A DNA stretch of 64,000 nucleotides from Epiperipatus broadwayi (taxonomy: Eukaryota; Onychophora; Udeonychophora; Euonychophora; Peripatidae): contig JAQFVV010006353.1 in NCBI GenBank assembly GCA_028023455.1, positions 2,667,135 to 2,731,134 of the forward strand. Reading direction: 5' to 3'. Within the stretch, counting starts at the first letter, position 1. Each line of letters starts with the position of its first letter. Both the position numbers and the translations under genes were made by a program. Shown here piece by piece: positions 12,360 through 23,759 of the stretch. Below the pieces are notes generated by a model. It was not told the DNA's origin. It saw only the letters and a list, made by a program, of their open reading frames with translations, and ran no database searches.

Positions 12360-12610
12360 ACTTATCTAATTTGAGAAATAATGCACTAAAAACCAAATAT
12401 TTCTTCCTTTATTAACAATTTTGGTAGTTGTATTAAGCTTGAAATAAAAGAGAGAGCATCCAGAAATTAATTAATTCAATCTCTATTATTAAAACCAATG
12501 ACTGAACTAATTAATTAATGGATGCTCCATACTTTTATTTCAAGTTAAATATACCAATCAGTGCATGACTCCTCAAATTAAATAAAAGGGTTTTTAATAA
12601 AATATTTTAT
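12360..12610. repeat. Hairpin repeat, family G (copy 2)
   Basis: Inverted repeat centred near 12490: AAGCTTGAAATAAAAG, GCATCC and AATTAATTAATTCAAT face ACTAATTAATTAATGGATGC and CTTTTATTTCAAG. Related to 3185-3480, sharing the TTAATTAATTCAATC core and the TAAATAAAAG end. Confidence 0.65.
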
Positions 12611-12714
12611 ATATTATCTTTCTATTCTGCTTTATTTATTTTGGGCTAGAATTTTGTGTGTAAATTTCAGTCACATGACATTTATTTTAATGCTGTAACA
12701 ATTTTTACTTCTTT

Positions 12715-12960
12715 TACTATGTAATTCTCTGATAAGCATTTATTCACTTCCAAGGAAATGATTAATTTATTTAAACTTTAAATAAATAGCTGAGTGATGC
12801 TTTCAACCTAGAAGGTCATATTCATAGGGTTCAAACTCGGCCACTGAGTTTAAGCATTACGATTATGATTGTTTAGGTTAAAAAGCATCACTCAGCTATT
12901 TAAAGTTTAAATAAATTAATCTAGTCTTTGGAAGCAAGTAAATATTTATCATAGAATTAT
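12715..12960. repeat. Foldback element with a B-box-like loop
   Basis: Inverted repeat with arms of about 90-100 bp: AATTTATTTAAACTTTAAAT, AGCTGAGTGATGCTTT and their complements. The loop of about 50 bp contains GGTTCAAACTCGG, which resembles a pol III B box. The arms stay well paired in the centre and decay outward. Confidence 0.7.
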
Positions 12961-13034
12961 TTATTTTAATTTATGCAATGCATAAGAAAAGATGGAAAAC
13001 CAGGAGATGTAATTCACTAATGGGTTTTCCAAAA

Positions 13035-13870
13035 CAAAAAAATAAAGATTGATAATGATGAATTAGAAGAATGACAACTATAACTATTTACAACAAATTA
13101 GTAATAAAGATAGAAACATAATGGATGGAATTAGCCCTAGAATTAAACTTGGGTGAAGTGCTTTTGGTAAAAATAATTTAAAATTAAAAGGAAATATATT
13201 TTTGAAAAAGAAATTTTTAGTAGAGATGTTTTACAAGGTGTTATTTATTGTTCTGAGATTTTGACACTTAAGGGAAGAGAAGTACAGAGACTTCAGACCA
13301 TTCAAGAAGTATTAGAGAGTATCACATGATAACCAACTCTTGTGCTTGCATATAAATAGGTGCAGTGTTCTTAGATCCAAGGCTCCTCACTGATAAAGGT
13401 CATAATCCAGAAACTAGTCTGGGAATATTAGATGAATAGGCACTAGATGGCAATTTTATGAACAAGCCTTCCGGCATCCATTGATTACTCTGGCTGGCAC
13501 TGAGTGGCACTAGTATATTGAGTGTTTTGCCTGTTTTAATATTGGAAAATATGTTATGAGTAACACAAAATGATCAAAATGAACTACAGCAAACAGCTAT
13601 TATCGACATTTAAAGGAGTAAAAGACTGGAGCTAGCCTTGGACATATTGTTAGAGGAGATGATAAAAAATGAATTGTTGAAATCTTAAACTGGGTCTTAA
13701 GAGATTAAAAAGATCTTGAAAAGGACCACATATAAGATGGATTGATATAATAATAAAGTTTGCTGACATGATGTAAAGAATAGAGGTTAGAGAAACCGGA
13801 TGAAACATGGAGAGACTTTCATCCTACAATGAATTGATAATGCTCGAAAATGATGATGATAATGATATAT
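13035..13870 (+). mobile_element. RTE-clade LINE remnant interrupted by family C
   Basis: The left part (to about 13325) reads, in broken frames, like NTDGNIMEEINHRIKLGWSAFG, LYGSETWTL and LQTIQ of the full copy at 59587-62501. The right part (from about 13549) resembles MLGVTR, SWAGHIVRGDD, KRPHIRWI and the GATAATGATGATG-type tail. Codons for RSMER are split by a 220 bp family C insertion. Many stops; not functional. Confidence 0.85.
13326..13548 (+). mobile_element. Family C insertion inside the RTE copy
   Basis: Partial family C unit on the plus strand: GTGCAGTG...GATCCAAGGCTCCTCA, a hammerhead segment with CTGATAA for CTGATGA and GAAAC-TA-GTC, then the GGCACTAGATGG and TTGATTACTCTGGCTGGCAC parts to GTTTTAATATT. 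The flanks TATTAGAGAG and TATTGGAAAA both derive from the same LINE codons, so they look like an aged target-site duplication of about 10 bp. Confidence 0.8.
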
Positions 13871-13879
13871 TTATTAGAT

Positions 13880-14214
13880 ATTGTAATACAAAGGTTTTTA
13901 AAACCCTTTGATCCATTGTTAATACTACACAAACTCATACCTTTTAATTTTTATTTGTTTAGAAAAGCCCTGTGTATTATATATATGTTTATAAAGTTTA
14001 ACAATATTTAATAGATAGCTATTACGTTTTTCTAAAGGTTTGTGATGATGGTATTTTAGTTGCATTTATATATTGGACTATTTCCATAATCTAATATTAA
14101 GTATTGACTTTAGAAAAATTTAACTTTATTTAAATTTTCAATTACATTAAACTGTTAGTAATAGCACACAGGTCAGTACACACAATGCTTAGAGAGATAT
14201 CGTTCTCTTCTCTT
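13880..14214. other. No feature recognised
   Basis: AT-rich, nothing recognised. Confidence 0.3.
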
Positions 14215-14345
14215 CTTCAGGTGTTGTTGGCCTGATAAGTGACCGTATTAGCATGGGAAATCAGGACTCTTAGATTCTTGAATATAGAATTTTTAAGACA
14301 ATGCTCTAACCAACTAAACTATCATGCCAAAGGCAACGGCCAATA
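14215..14345 (-). mobile_element. tRNA-like SINE
   Basis: The minus strand starts GGCATGATAGTTTAGTTGGT, then TAGAGCATTGTCTTAAAAA. This is a tRNA-like 5' end with an A-box match (TAGTTTAGTTGG). About 50 bases on it has GAGTCCTGATTTCC, a degenerate B box. The body continues into ACACCTGAAGAAGAGAAGAG. This is the layout of a tRNA-derived SINE; a true tRNA gene is unlikely because the cloverleaf is disrupted. Confidence 0.6.
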
Positions 14346-14835
14346 GAAATTTAATATACCTATCTATAAGGTTTCTTCTGATTTCTTCATCTTTTTCTAA
14401 GTGAAAAGTTGATTAGTGGTTTCCATACACGACGTGGTTATTAACCATTACCAGGTGAGCGACTTCTTAAATTTTCTTCTTTGAAATATTTAAATAATGT
14501 TAATTTTTTTTCTGAAGACAATCAATACAAAGTATTAGATGATGGAAATAGTTCAATATATAAATACAAACATTATATTATTTGCTAAAGCCATAAAATA
14601 TTACTTCAATTAATGCATGTAAATGTGAATATGTCTGCATTATTTGATGCACGGTAAAGTGGCTATCTTCTGTGTTCAAGATCCCATAGATCATGGCCAG
14701 ATCCGTAATCCCTGATGTTAAAACTTCTTATTAACTCCCGAACAATAGATCATTTGATTATCTAACTGATGTGTAATAAATGTGGTTTTAATTTCTCCTT
14801 ATTTGTAAAAATGAAAAATACTTACTTGTAAATTA
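14346..14835. other. No feature recognised
   Basis: AT-rich, with no repeat copy or credible frame. Confidence 0.3.
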
Positions 14836-15445
14836 TTAGAGAAAAAATATAGTTAGTAATAAATTTGGCTGAACGTTTTCGAGGAACCGTGCCTCATACT
14901 CATAGCCTTCGTGAGAATGTACTTGATATATGTAAATGAGAATATTCAAATGAGTTACTGTTAAGTAGCCCATTTTTTCGAAATGTTGAAGCACGTGTCT
15001 CTTCTGTTGATTGCATGGATGTCTCTGTTGATGTAGAATGCCTCTTTTATCTTTCTCCTGTAGTCGTTTGGTTCTGAGCATAAAATAACGGGGTTAGCGG
15101 GTATGAAATTGTGCCCTGATTGTTTAGTATGTTCAAAAAATGCAGAAGATGTACTGCTGTTCGTTTGGGCTCTATTGAAGGTGTACCGATGTTGAGCCAA
15201 CCTGGTGTTAATTGTGGCTTTCGTTTCCCCATAATATGTGGCGTGGCATCCGGCCTGGGGGCAGGAAATGGAGTACACCACATGTGGGGTGAGCGCTGGA
15301 TCAATGTAATCTTTGGAGTTATTAATCAACCTATTAGTGTTGGGTGGAGTTCTGAATATTATGCTGAATTTGTTGCTTAAGGTTTTCGTTAGTTTATTGG
15401 ATATTTTAGGGATGTAGGGGACCGTTATTCTGGGTAGATTGTATA
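14836..15445 (-). pseudogene. Penelope-like element C-terminus with GIY-YIG endonuclease
   Basis: An open minus-strand frame runs from about 15510 to 14961. In order it has ITVPYIPKISNKL and PPNTNRLINNSKDYIDP (the PLE linker), then VVYSISCPQAGC, YYGETKATINTRLAQHRY (the GIY-YIG core, here V-Y-S/Y-Y-G, with the R and H of the helix), FFEHTKQSGHNF and IKEAFYINR. In PLEs this domain nicks the target and follows the reverse transcriptase, but no RT sequence is present, so the copy is truncated. Downstream (14836-14960) lies the 3' part with GAAGGCTATGAGTATGAGGC and CGAAAACG. Intact open reading suggests a fairly young insertion. The frame upstream of about 15445 runs antisense through a hammerhead sequence and is probably not coding. 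Confidence 0.85.
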
Positions 15446-15454
15446 TGAGACCTG

Positions 15455-15512
15455 GTGACCTGGGCCAACTGATGAGTGCTGGTTCAGCATGAAATGCATC
15501 TTGGGGGTTATT
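15455..15512 (+). ncRNA. PLE-type hammerhead ribozyme, complete core
   Basis: Stem I CCAA (15465-15468) pairs with TTGG (15501-15504). The core is CTGATGA (15469-15475). Stem II is GTGCT/AGCAT with loop GGTTC (15476-15490), five pairs including one G-U. GAAA is at 15491-15494. Stem III is minimal: A-T and T-A pairs round a 2 nt GC loop, ending in ATC at 15500, the expected cleavage site. All conserved hammerhead positions are present. Hammerheads are known in PLE terminal repeats. Here the ribozyme lies on the strand opposite to the adjoining GIY-YIG frame, implying an inverted PLE tail. Confidence 0.8.
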
Positions 15513-15879
15513 TATCTTTTATTGTATCTTTATTCATATGAAGAATAAAAAAGAAAGAGGAAGTATGGAGATATTAAAATGATGTGTATATGAATAAATA
15601 TTGTAAAATCTTCTTTTCACATTCTGATTTATAAAACGCTACCTGATTTTTAACGCCACATCTCATAAATATATAGCCCTCTTTCTATAAAAAAATTAGG
15701 CAATATTAAAATGAGAGACTTAACACGTACATTAGGTGATATTTTTGCGGCTACCTGGAGTTTGGTCTCGTTCATCTTAGCACCTTGATTACTTATTTTT
15801 ATTTTATCGCGGACTATAACCCTAAAGACCTCTTATAATATTTAAAATATATTTCATAACTGAAACACACAGGCTTATT
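15513..15879. other. PLE tail, then nothing recognised
   Basis: The first 30 bases (TTATTTATCTTTTATTGTAT) are shared with the copy at 58981-59020. The rest is not recognised. Confidence 0.4.
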
Positions 15880-16008
15880 ATATACCTGTGTCTATATATG
15901 TAATACATAGGGTATATAAGCACAGACTTTCACACGACCCACCACTCTCCTCTCTATCTCATAATACTGATACACTTGATCACATACATGTTGAAAAAAT
16001 AAATAATC

Positions 16009-16052
16009 ACCAATATACGTATTTCATGCTAAACTAACAATCATCAATTGGT
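16009..16052 (-). ncRNA. PLE-type hammerhead, mutated core
   Basis: Minus-strand partner of 16471-16514. It has ACCAA, then TTGATGA (C3 changed to T), a weakened stem II, GAAAT, a 4 nt loop, ATA and TTGGT. The mutation of the invariant first C suggests loss of activity. Confidence 0.65.
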
Positions 16053-16470
16053 CCAGATTACCATCTCTACACATATATGCTATAAGTGCTCAGATATATA
16101 TTAAGATAGCCAATTCTCATACTTTAATGGACAGGCTTCAATCTATTCCACACTCCAATTCTTCAACCGTCCATCCAATTGAAAATCTGATGATGGAATG
16201 CTCAAAGGCCACCCTGAGGCCGAGATTCTTGTCACACCCATGTTGACATAACGTCAATCTGTCCCCTCATGTACAGCACATAATCCATTTAATACATATA
16301 CAAGGGATGGGTAGACATCTCTACTACGTAATATCAGATTTTCAATTGGATGGACGGTTGAAGAATTGGAGTGTGGAGTAGATTGAAGCCTGTCTATTAA
16401 AGTATGAGAATTGGCTATCTTAATAATATCTGAGCACTTATAGCATATATGTGTAGAGATGGTAATCTGG

Positions 16471-16514
16471 ACCAACTGATGATTGCTGGTTTAGCATGAA
16501 ATACGCATATTGGT
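16471..16514 (+). ncRNA. PLE-type hammerhead ribozyme, complete core
   Basis: Stem I ACCAA (16471-16475) pairs fully with TTGGT (16510-16514). CTGATGA is at 16476-16482. Stem II TTGCT/AGCAT has four pairs plus a T-T mismatch at the base. GAAA is at 16498-16501. Stem III is two A-T pairs round a 4 nt loop ACGC. The cleavage triplet is ATA, ending at 16509. It differs from the copy at 15465 in stem I length, stem II and loop yet keeps every invariant base. Confidence 0.8.
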
Positions 16515-16530
16515 GATTATTTATCTTTTA

Positions 16531-17034
16531 AAAATATATTTCAGTAAATAATTAGATAAAGTTACTTTAAAACTAAACATATATACACGTATTATGTCTA
16601 AATCAAAAATAATCTCATTGGTAAACAAGGATGTTACAGAATAAGTTTCAATTCTGCTTTGGGATCAAACATTTAAACCCTTAAAATTTAAATGAATATT
16701 TTAATCTTCTATTAACGAAGATGTCAGGAATATCATTTATATTAATAAGATACTTCTTAAAAGGTCATAATGTTTCTGTTCATGAGAATACATCTCTTTA
16801 TTCGTTCTTTAAAGGTTAAAAGGATTAATGACATTCAGGTGCAATACTTCGTTAAAGTACTATAAAAAAGAATGTTTCTTCCGCGTTGAAAAAAAATAAA
16901 GATGGCTACTTATATATATATATTATTTATAAAATTAGCTTTTAATATTGCTTTTTTTTTTTGCTATTGATACTTAGCGTGAAATTCGTTGTTATTAACT
17001 GCAATAAAAGCTATTGAATGCTTCAAATGCTTGT
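16531..17034. other. No feature recognised
   Basis: AT-rich with a short TA run near 16910; no frame or repeat recognised. Confidence 0.3.
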
Positions 17035-17160
17035 TTGGGTTAATACGGTGGACGAGGGTTCAAATTCCGGATCTAAAGTCCTCTGATCGGTTCAGATTGC
17101 AGCACTTCCGATTTCCGAACTTCTTATAAATTTACAAGCAATCAAGCCATTCGATTACTA
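17035..17160 (+). mobile_element. SINE-like repeat (family H)
   Basis: Contains GAGGGTTCAAATTCCGG, a good pol III B-box match, followed by a tail (GAACTTCTTATAAATTTACA, AGCAATCAAGCCATTCGATT) shared with the copies near 17440, 17840 and (reversed) 52985. The A box is weak. Most likely a tRNA-derived SINE. Confidence 0.55.
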
Positions 17161-17369
17161 TAATTATTTGTTAATACCTAAAATGCAAATATTGTTTACT
17201 CATTTAAATATATTTGCATTTATTTTATTATCAAAGCATATTACTCTATATGTAATTTTTCTTAAAGCAAATTTCAGAAAAATTAGAAAAGTTATTGTTA
17301 ATGATATAAGAATAAGGTATAAGAATAAACTGCAGAGAGAGGAAGGCAATCATCTGGGTGTTTATAACA

Positions 17370-17500
17370 ACAGTGGTTTAGTGCAGTAGAGTAGTTTTCA
17401 AATTGATTCCAGTTCTAGAACTTTTGGGACTCAAACTCTTAATGAACTATTAAGCAATAAAGCCATTTGATTTTGCCCTGCAAAGATTGGTGCAATGGTA
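17370..17500 (+). mobile_element. SINE-like repeat (family H)
   Basis: AGTGGTTTAGTGCAGTAGAG (A-box-like), GATTCCAGTTCTAGAAC, GGGACTCAAACTC (degenerate B box) and the shared tail GAACTATTAAGCAATAAAGCC. Confidence 0.6.
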
Positions 17501-17527
17501 ATGGGTCTAATTTGAGATGTAAAGTCC

Positions 17528-17692
17528 TTGGATGTGAACTATTCCCAAATAAGACAAAGCCAGAGGAAATTCCAGTGGAGGTTCACAGTAATTCTGATAG
17601 GCAAATCAATCATTAGACCTGGATATAGGGACAACAACTAATTGAACCATCTAATAGCTGGTTCCCTTTGAAGTTTCCCTCAGGATAGCAGA
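17528..17692 (+). pseudogene. 28S rRNA-derived fragment
   Basis: Degenerate copy of a conserved large-subunit rRNA segment. Blocks in the right order and spacing: GTGAACTATTCCC, GCCAGAGGAAATTCCAGTGG, AGGTTCACAGTAATTCTGA, GCAAATCAATCATTAGACCT, GGATATAGGG, CTAATTGAACCATCTAATAG, CTGGTTCCCTTTGAAGTTTC and CCTCAGGATAGC. These correspond to the universal eukaryotic stretch around GAACCATCTAGTAGCTGG. Many C-to-T and G-to-A type changes and isolation from any rDNA show it is a pseudo-copy. It sits between family H SINE copies, so it may be part of a 28S-derived SINE or a chance retrocopy. Confidence 0.85.
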
Positions 17693-17789
17693 AACCTATA
17701 AAGGAATGTCTTCCAGTAGAATGAAGGGTCTGAAGTTTTCATGGTGGTTGTTGGTGGAAGAGTCACACCCTTTTTTAGCTCCCTGCCAT

Positions 17790-17885
17790 GTGCTTTGGCA
17801 CACTGGGTGCTCAAACTTTTTTGTGAACTTCTAAGTGATAAAGTAATTTGCTTATACTGCTTTATATAGCAGTGTTCAACCTTCA
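17790..17885 (+). mobile_element. SINE-like fragment (family H)
   Basis: CACACTGGGTGCTCAAAC followed by GTGAACTTCTAAGTGATAAA, matching the family H 3' end. Confidence 0.45.
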
Positions 17886-18555
17886 ATGATTCACAAGCTA
17901 CTTTCCTTTGACAGCAATATCTCTGCAATTCATACTCTACAGGAATTTACTACAGTAAGAAAAGAAATAGCTGAAAATTTAAGTATAATATTTGTCACAT
18001 CCAGAATTGCAAATACTTTTATTTTTAACATTAATGCAGTGATACCAATGACATGTCAATGCACCATGTGAAGTTTCTCTCTAAAACTTATATAATGCAG
18101 AGCCAGCATTATGCCTGTTGTTGGTAATGATAGACACATTCTCAGCAAATAGATATAGTGCAAGTTAAATAAGAATAAAAAGTAATATTTGTGAAAAAAT
18201 TGAAGTTCTAATCATAAAAAGTTATAGGTAGTTCATATAGTTAATTGCTTGGGCAGTCAGGTGATGATGAGAAACAAAATAATAAGACAAATATAATACA
18301 TCAATTAACTAAACTGAGATTTCTCACTTTTCTTAGCTAAGAATCAATGTAGGAACTTTTAGCTCTATGTCTGTTATTCTTATGACTAGACCAAATTAAA
18401 AAAAAACTTGCTTGTGGTAATTTTTGAAATGGTTTATATTTTATGTGAATATAGAAATAAGCATAATATATTATTACCACATTGGTGTAGATCTTTTGAC
18501 TTAATAAGCTTTATGGTTGATGACTTTACCACATGAACAGAATATGTAATATTAA
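17886..18555. other. No feature recognised
   Basis: AT-rich, nothing recognised. Confidence 0.3.
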
Positions 18556-18559
18556 TTCA

Positions 18560-18670
18560 ATGATACACACTAATTATAACCCACTTCTGAGGAAGGCTGA
18601 AGGACAGCCAAAACTTCAGATTATGCTTGTATAAATACAATAAAAAAATTTGTTAAAAAGCATTTAAATA
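18560..18670 (+). repeat. Family I repeat (hammerhead-like stem-loop)
   Basis: CTGAGGA, then a perfect stem (GGCTG AAGGA CAGCC), then AAAAC, followed by a TGTATAAATACAATAAAAAA tail. The same order occurs near 25090 (minus) and 52475 (plus). It resembles a hammerhead, but an extra A lies between CTGANGA and the stem and GAAA is altered. Confidence 0.5.
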
Positions 18671-19429
18671 AAGGGATACAAATTTTGTATTATATAAAAT
18701 CTTATAGCAAAAGAAAGGAAGTTGTAGAATTAGTAACATTTGTAAAAACGTAAGATGATTGAAAAAAATTGTTAGAAAATGGAGGGTTAAATTTACAACA
18801 CATAAATAATTATTGACAAGTATCTGCTTATAATTTAATAAAGCTAATACAATAAAGATATCAGGCCATAAAATTTAATCAAGGAAATATGGTTCTAATC
18901 AAAATTTCTCATCATAACCAAATGCAACAATACCCAGAGGTCTTATCCAATCATATTAAATATTCCTCAGCTTCTATCTTCGGAATATACAAACACGATT
19001 TTGTTATTATTATTGAAAATAAATAAATAAATTTTCAAGTTTGAATGTTATTTTGCTTATTTATAAAAGTTAATAATTTTCATTCAACTTTCTGAATACT
19101 AAAATAAAAACATTGAAAATGAATCAATTAATTTTTAGTAATAACCTCCTCGAAGAGCTGGGAGAAGTTGGGATCCAATATTGTAGACAGCATTTTTTTA
19201 GAACAAGTTTATTTAATTGGTAAATATTTCCCTTCTGGAACAATTTTATTACCATGAAAAATATTAATGGCCCATTCAAACATGCTTCTTCATGGTAGTT
19301 TCATGTATCCTATGCTAGATATCAAAAGAGAAGTCACCTCACTGAATATATATATATAAACAAATTATTAAGCATATCAAATTTACCATTAATTCAAGAT
19401 ATATGCTTTCAACACCTGTGACTTGTCTT
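18671..19429. other. No feature recognised
   Basis: AT-rich, nothing recognised. Confidence 0.3.
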
Positions 19430-19745
19430 AAATCATGATCCACTTTTTGGATGTTCATCCATAAATCTACAATCAAAGAATTATATCATCAGAAATAATT
19501 GTTATGAGATTGATCAAGATCCTATTTTTTAGAGTTTAGCCATTAATCTTATTATTAAAAATGAAATTCTTATGAGGTTGATCAAGATTCTCTTTTTGGA
19601 TGTTCTACCATGAATCTACAATCAAAGAATTATGACATCAAAAATGGAAATTTTTATGAGGTTGATCAAAATCCTCTTTTTGGATGTTCAACCATGAATC
19701 TACAATCAAAGTTGAAGTTGTTACGAGGTTCCAAGCAAATTTTTT
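19430..19745 (+). repeat. ~80 bp tandem units in the LINE remnant
   Basis: TTTTTGGATGTTC...CATGAATCTACAATCAAAG...GAGGTTGATCAAGATCC recurs near 19445, 19530, 19595 and 19680 at spacings of about 68-84 bp. The repeated segment appears to be coding sequence of the LINE (EVDQNPLFGCST). Confidence 0.75.
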
Positions 19746-20060
19746 CTCTAGATCCATCAATAAATCCCTCTGTATTTGATCTTTCTAGACTGGAATATTA
19801 TCAATAGATTTAGGGCAATCCATGGCCATTGCATTCATCTACTTCGTAAAAGAAATTTGACATTCACTGACTTATATAAATATGGACAAACACAAATCAT
19901 ACATATTTAATAAATGTTGAATTTACAATCACAATGCCATAATTGATGATTTTAATGAAGCCCTTAGTGAAACATCTTTTTTATAATCTCAATAGGTTTC
20001 TTTACAATATGTTATTAATAGTTAAACTGCCTAAAAATATCATATGCTAAGCAAATAAAT
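19430..20060 (+). mobile_element. CR1/Jockey-like LINE C-terminal remnant
   Basis: After a tandemly repeated segment the translation reads SIDPSINPSVFDLSRLE, then in another frame INRFRAIHGHCIHLLRK and LYKYGQTQIIHI. This fits the common LINE C-terminal signature LNRFRTGxGxC...CxCGxxQTxxHI. The sequence after it (GTTATTAATAGTTAAACTGC, CAAATAAATAAG) recurs after the same motif near 42800. It is decayed, with stops and lost cysteines. Confidence 0.7.
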
Positions 20061-20729
20061 AAGAACATACATATTATTATTTTTTAAATAAGACCATACA
20101 TATTATTATTTTTAAAAACAGACCATACTATTATAAGTTAAATTGCTATTACCTCCACACAGTCATTCATAAACATCAGATTAATTCTTGCAATAATAGT
20201 ATTTATCCATCACATTATTTTATTGTACAATTTCTTAAAGAATTAGATAATCTCAGTACTTGACTAAAATAAAATGACTTCAACCTAGTCATAATAATAA
20301 CAATGAAAGACTATGATAAATATTATCCAACAACAACAAATAGATTATTATATCAGTCCTAATTTATTTACAACATATTATACAGATTTCATTTTTAAAT
20401 AGATAGAAAACAAAACAATAAATATGGTAATACTGTTTAAATTATGTGATTATAAACATATCCATTTATTTACACATGTGAGTCTAATAATACAAAAACA
20501 TTCCAATTATCTATATATTTGCATTTTTTCATTTATATATTCAATAGCACTAAAGTTTAAAAGTACTAATAATTTTATGTTTCGATTTACAAGTGTCAAA
20601 CTTAATTGACCCACAATTTTGATATGATCTACTTTAGATAAATGCAATAATGAGTACCACTAACCATTTCTTAAATTAAATATTATCTCTACCCCAGATA
20701 TAAATTTAAACCTTAGTATTACATTCAAA
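20061..20729. other. No feature recognised
   Basis: AT-rich. A 20-odd base segment (CATATTATTATTTTT) is duplicated at 20060-20130. The open frame at 20424-20609 has no recognisable motif. Confidence 0.3.
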
Positions 20730-20985
20730 ACTTGAAGTTATGTATTGGTTTAATGATCTTGCCATTCTATTTGTAAAATTTTACAGAACATTAATAAATG
20801 AAGCTTCTTCTAATATTCAATATATTACACTGATAGGATGTCCATGTTTCACTTCCATATAATAAATTAGGTAATTATAGCTTACTTAATGGCAGTGATT
20901 ATTTTTCTGTGATGAAAAACCCTATCTATTGACTTGCTAAAAAAAGCAGCAGCACATTGTAATCGAGCTATATCTCAACATCCAA
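20730..20985 (-). mobile_element. LINE reverse-transcriptase C-terminal remnant
   Basis: The minus-strand translation contains LLYGSETWTSYQCNILNIRR and MARSLNQYI. This matches the widespread LINE motif TLLYGSETWTxYRRHIxxLxxFHQRCLRKILxIKWQD. It differs from the RTE copies here in the residues after ETWT, so it is a separate LINE lineage. Heavily decayed. Confidence 0.6.
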
Positions 20986-21120
20986 AGCCACTATTCTATT
21001 TATAAACTTAAAAAAGTATTTAAAGGGGTTTACATTTTCAAATTGATAATGATATAAGTTAAAGTTGCTATACATTTTTCTTTCTTTAAGAATTTTGAGT
21101 TTTTGAAATATTAATTATTA

Positions 21121-22384
<1,264 letters not shown>

Positions 22385-23474
22385 GCACATATCCCATCTT
22401 GCTTCATTAGTTAAATGTAAAATAAAATTTATTAAGAATTAACTTATCTAATAGCTATTGCTTTTAAATACATATGTATTTCTAATGATCACCTGATCAA
22501 ATTTCACAGACTTATAAGTGCAAAGCATTGAACTTGCATTCATATCTTTCAACAACCATTTTTTATATTTTATTTATGCTAATAATCTGGGATTGGAAAA
22601 TACCGAAGATTTTAAATCCAGTTATTTATTTTTTAAAACTTATTTGTCTGAAATTAGGATAGTAATTATGTGTTTTAGTGGCCCTTAGTTTTAAACTAAC
22701 TGCAGGCACCTTGACCACTGGGTGATGTTGGACCAGCAGCTAACAAATCAAACTTTGAATCATTCTGAGTCACTATTTACATCAAGTGATTCACTGTGGA
22801 TTATTGTTAAGATATTTTGAGATATTGCGTAAGTAATGAAATTAGCATAAAGTATGTTCCTGTACCTGTCAATAAACAATAAGTGCCTGCAATTTGATTT
22901 TACCCCTGGGCATCGTTTGACTTTATAAACGTTGCTTTTATAATAAATAAATACAGATATATTATATATTGCAAGAGAAATTAATTTAATAAGAATTAAA
23001 ATTGATTATTTTTTCAGAAACTCTAGCTAATCAAATTATCACTTTTACTACCGAAAATCTGTTTGTCTGCAGTTTCAACATATTACTGGCTTAATAAGCT
23101 CAATCCAATTTACATTAGAAGGTGAATTAGTTTCAACAATCATTTTAACTTTTCACATTGTGTCAGTATCTAACTCTGACTTCTCTTGAGTATTCTTTAT
23201 AGTTGGTGATGCGGTACTAAATTACTAGACCACTTTCCATCAATCTTGGCATCTTATTACACGCAGCTGACAACCTAAAAATAAATAGAAATCTTAAATA
23301 ACTCGGAAATAGGAAAGAAGAAAAAGAATTGTATTATGTAAATATCTAAAAGTCAAATCCTCTGCTATTAATGTCAATTATACAGAAGTTGAAAAAAAAA
23401 ATTCTCAGTTGGTTCGCTTACATAAACAGATGCATACTTGTATGTGCGTAGGTGTGTGCACAATAGTTCTTGAG
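22385..23474. other. No feature recognised
   Basis: AT-rich, with a slightly less AT-rich patch at 22690-22790. No frame or repeat recognised. Confidence 0.35.
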
Positions 23475-23585
23475 CATATATATATTGTTAAAAGAAGGTT
23501 GCCTTGACAACAGTTTGAAATTGTTGATTGTTATTAATATTGAGATTGTCTAAGTATTGACTGGTTTTTAATGATATATATATAT
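23475..23585 (-). repeat. Short repeat family E
   Basis: Reverse orientation of the family E consensus: GTTGCCTTGACAACAGTTTG, TTGTTGATTGTTATTAATAT, TGAGATTGTCTAAGTATTGA. Confidence 0.75.
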
Positions 23586-23759
23586 AAATTGTTAATGATA
23601 ATTGTAGTAGTTTGTTATTAATTTTCATTTGGTATTTTGTACACTATAGACAAACTTGCAGATAAATATGAAACAAAAGATGAAAAAATAGTCTCTTAAA
23701 AAAGAATTGAGCATGATGATTGATTTTAAAAAATTGGTGAACATGATGTAAATTGGTTA

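Larger units (their letters stand above)
15880..16530. mobile_element. Palindromic PLE-like repeat (family B)
   Basis: Two inverted copies of a ~200 bp unit: left arm about 16001-16202 and right arm about 16332-16530, highly similar, separated by about 130 bp. Shared blocks include CACACTCCAATTCTTCAACC, CATCCAATTGAAAATCTGAT and ATATATGCTATAAGTGCTCA. Each arm contains a PLE-type hammerhead (one intact, one mutated). A second inverted pair is at 36030-37180. Confidence 0.8.

Noticed and set aside
14215-14345. Functional tRNA gene
   Set aside because: A- and B-box-like blocks are present, but the stems do not pair into a cloverleaf; better explained as a tRNA-derived SINE.
15120-15380. 86-residue plus-strand frame
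   Set aside because: Antisense to the PLE GIY-YIG frame, which has clear conserved motifs.
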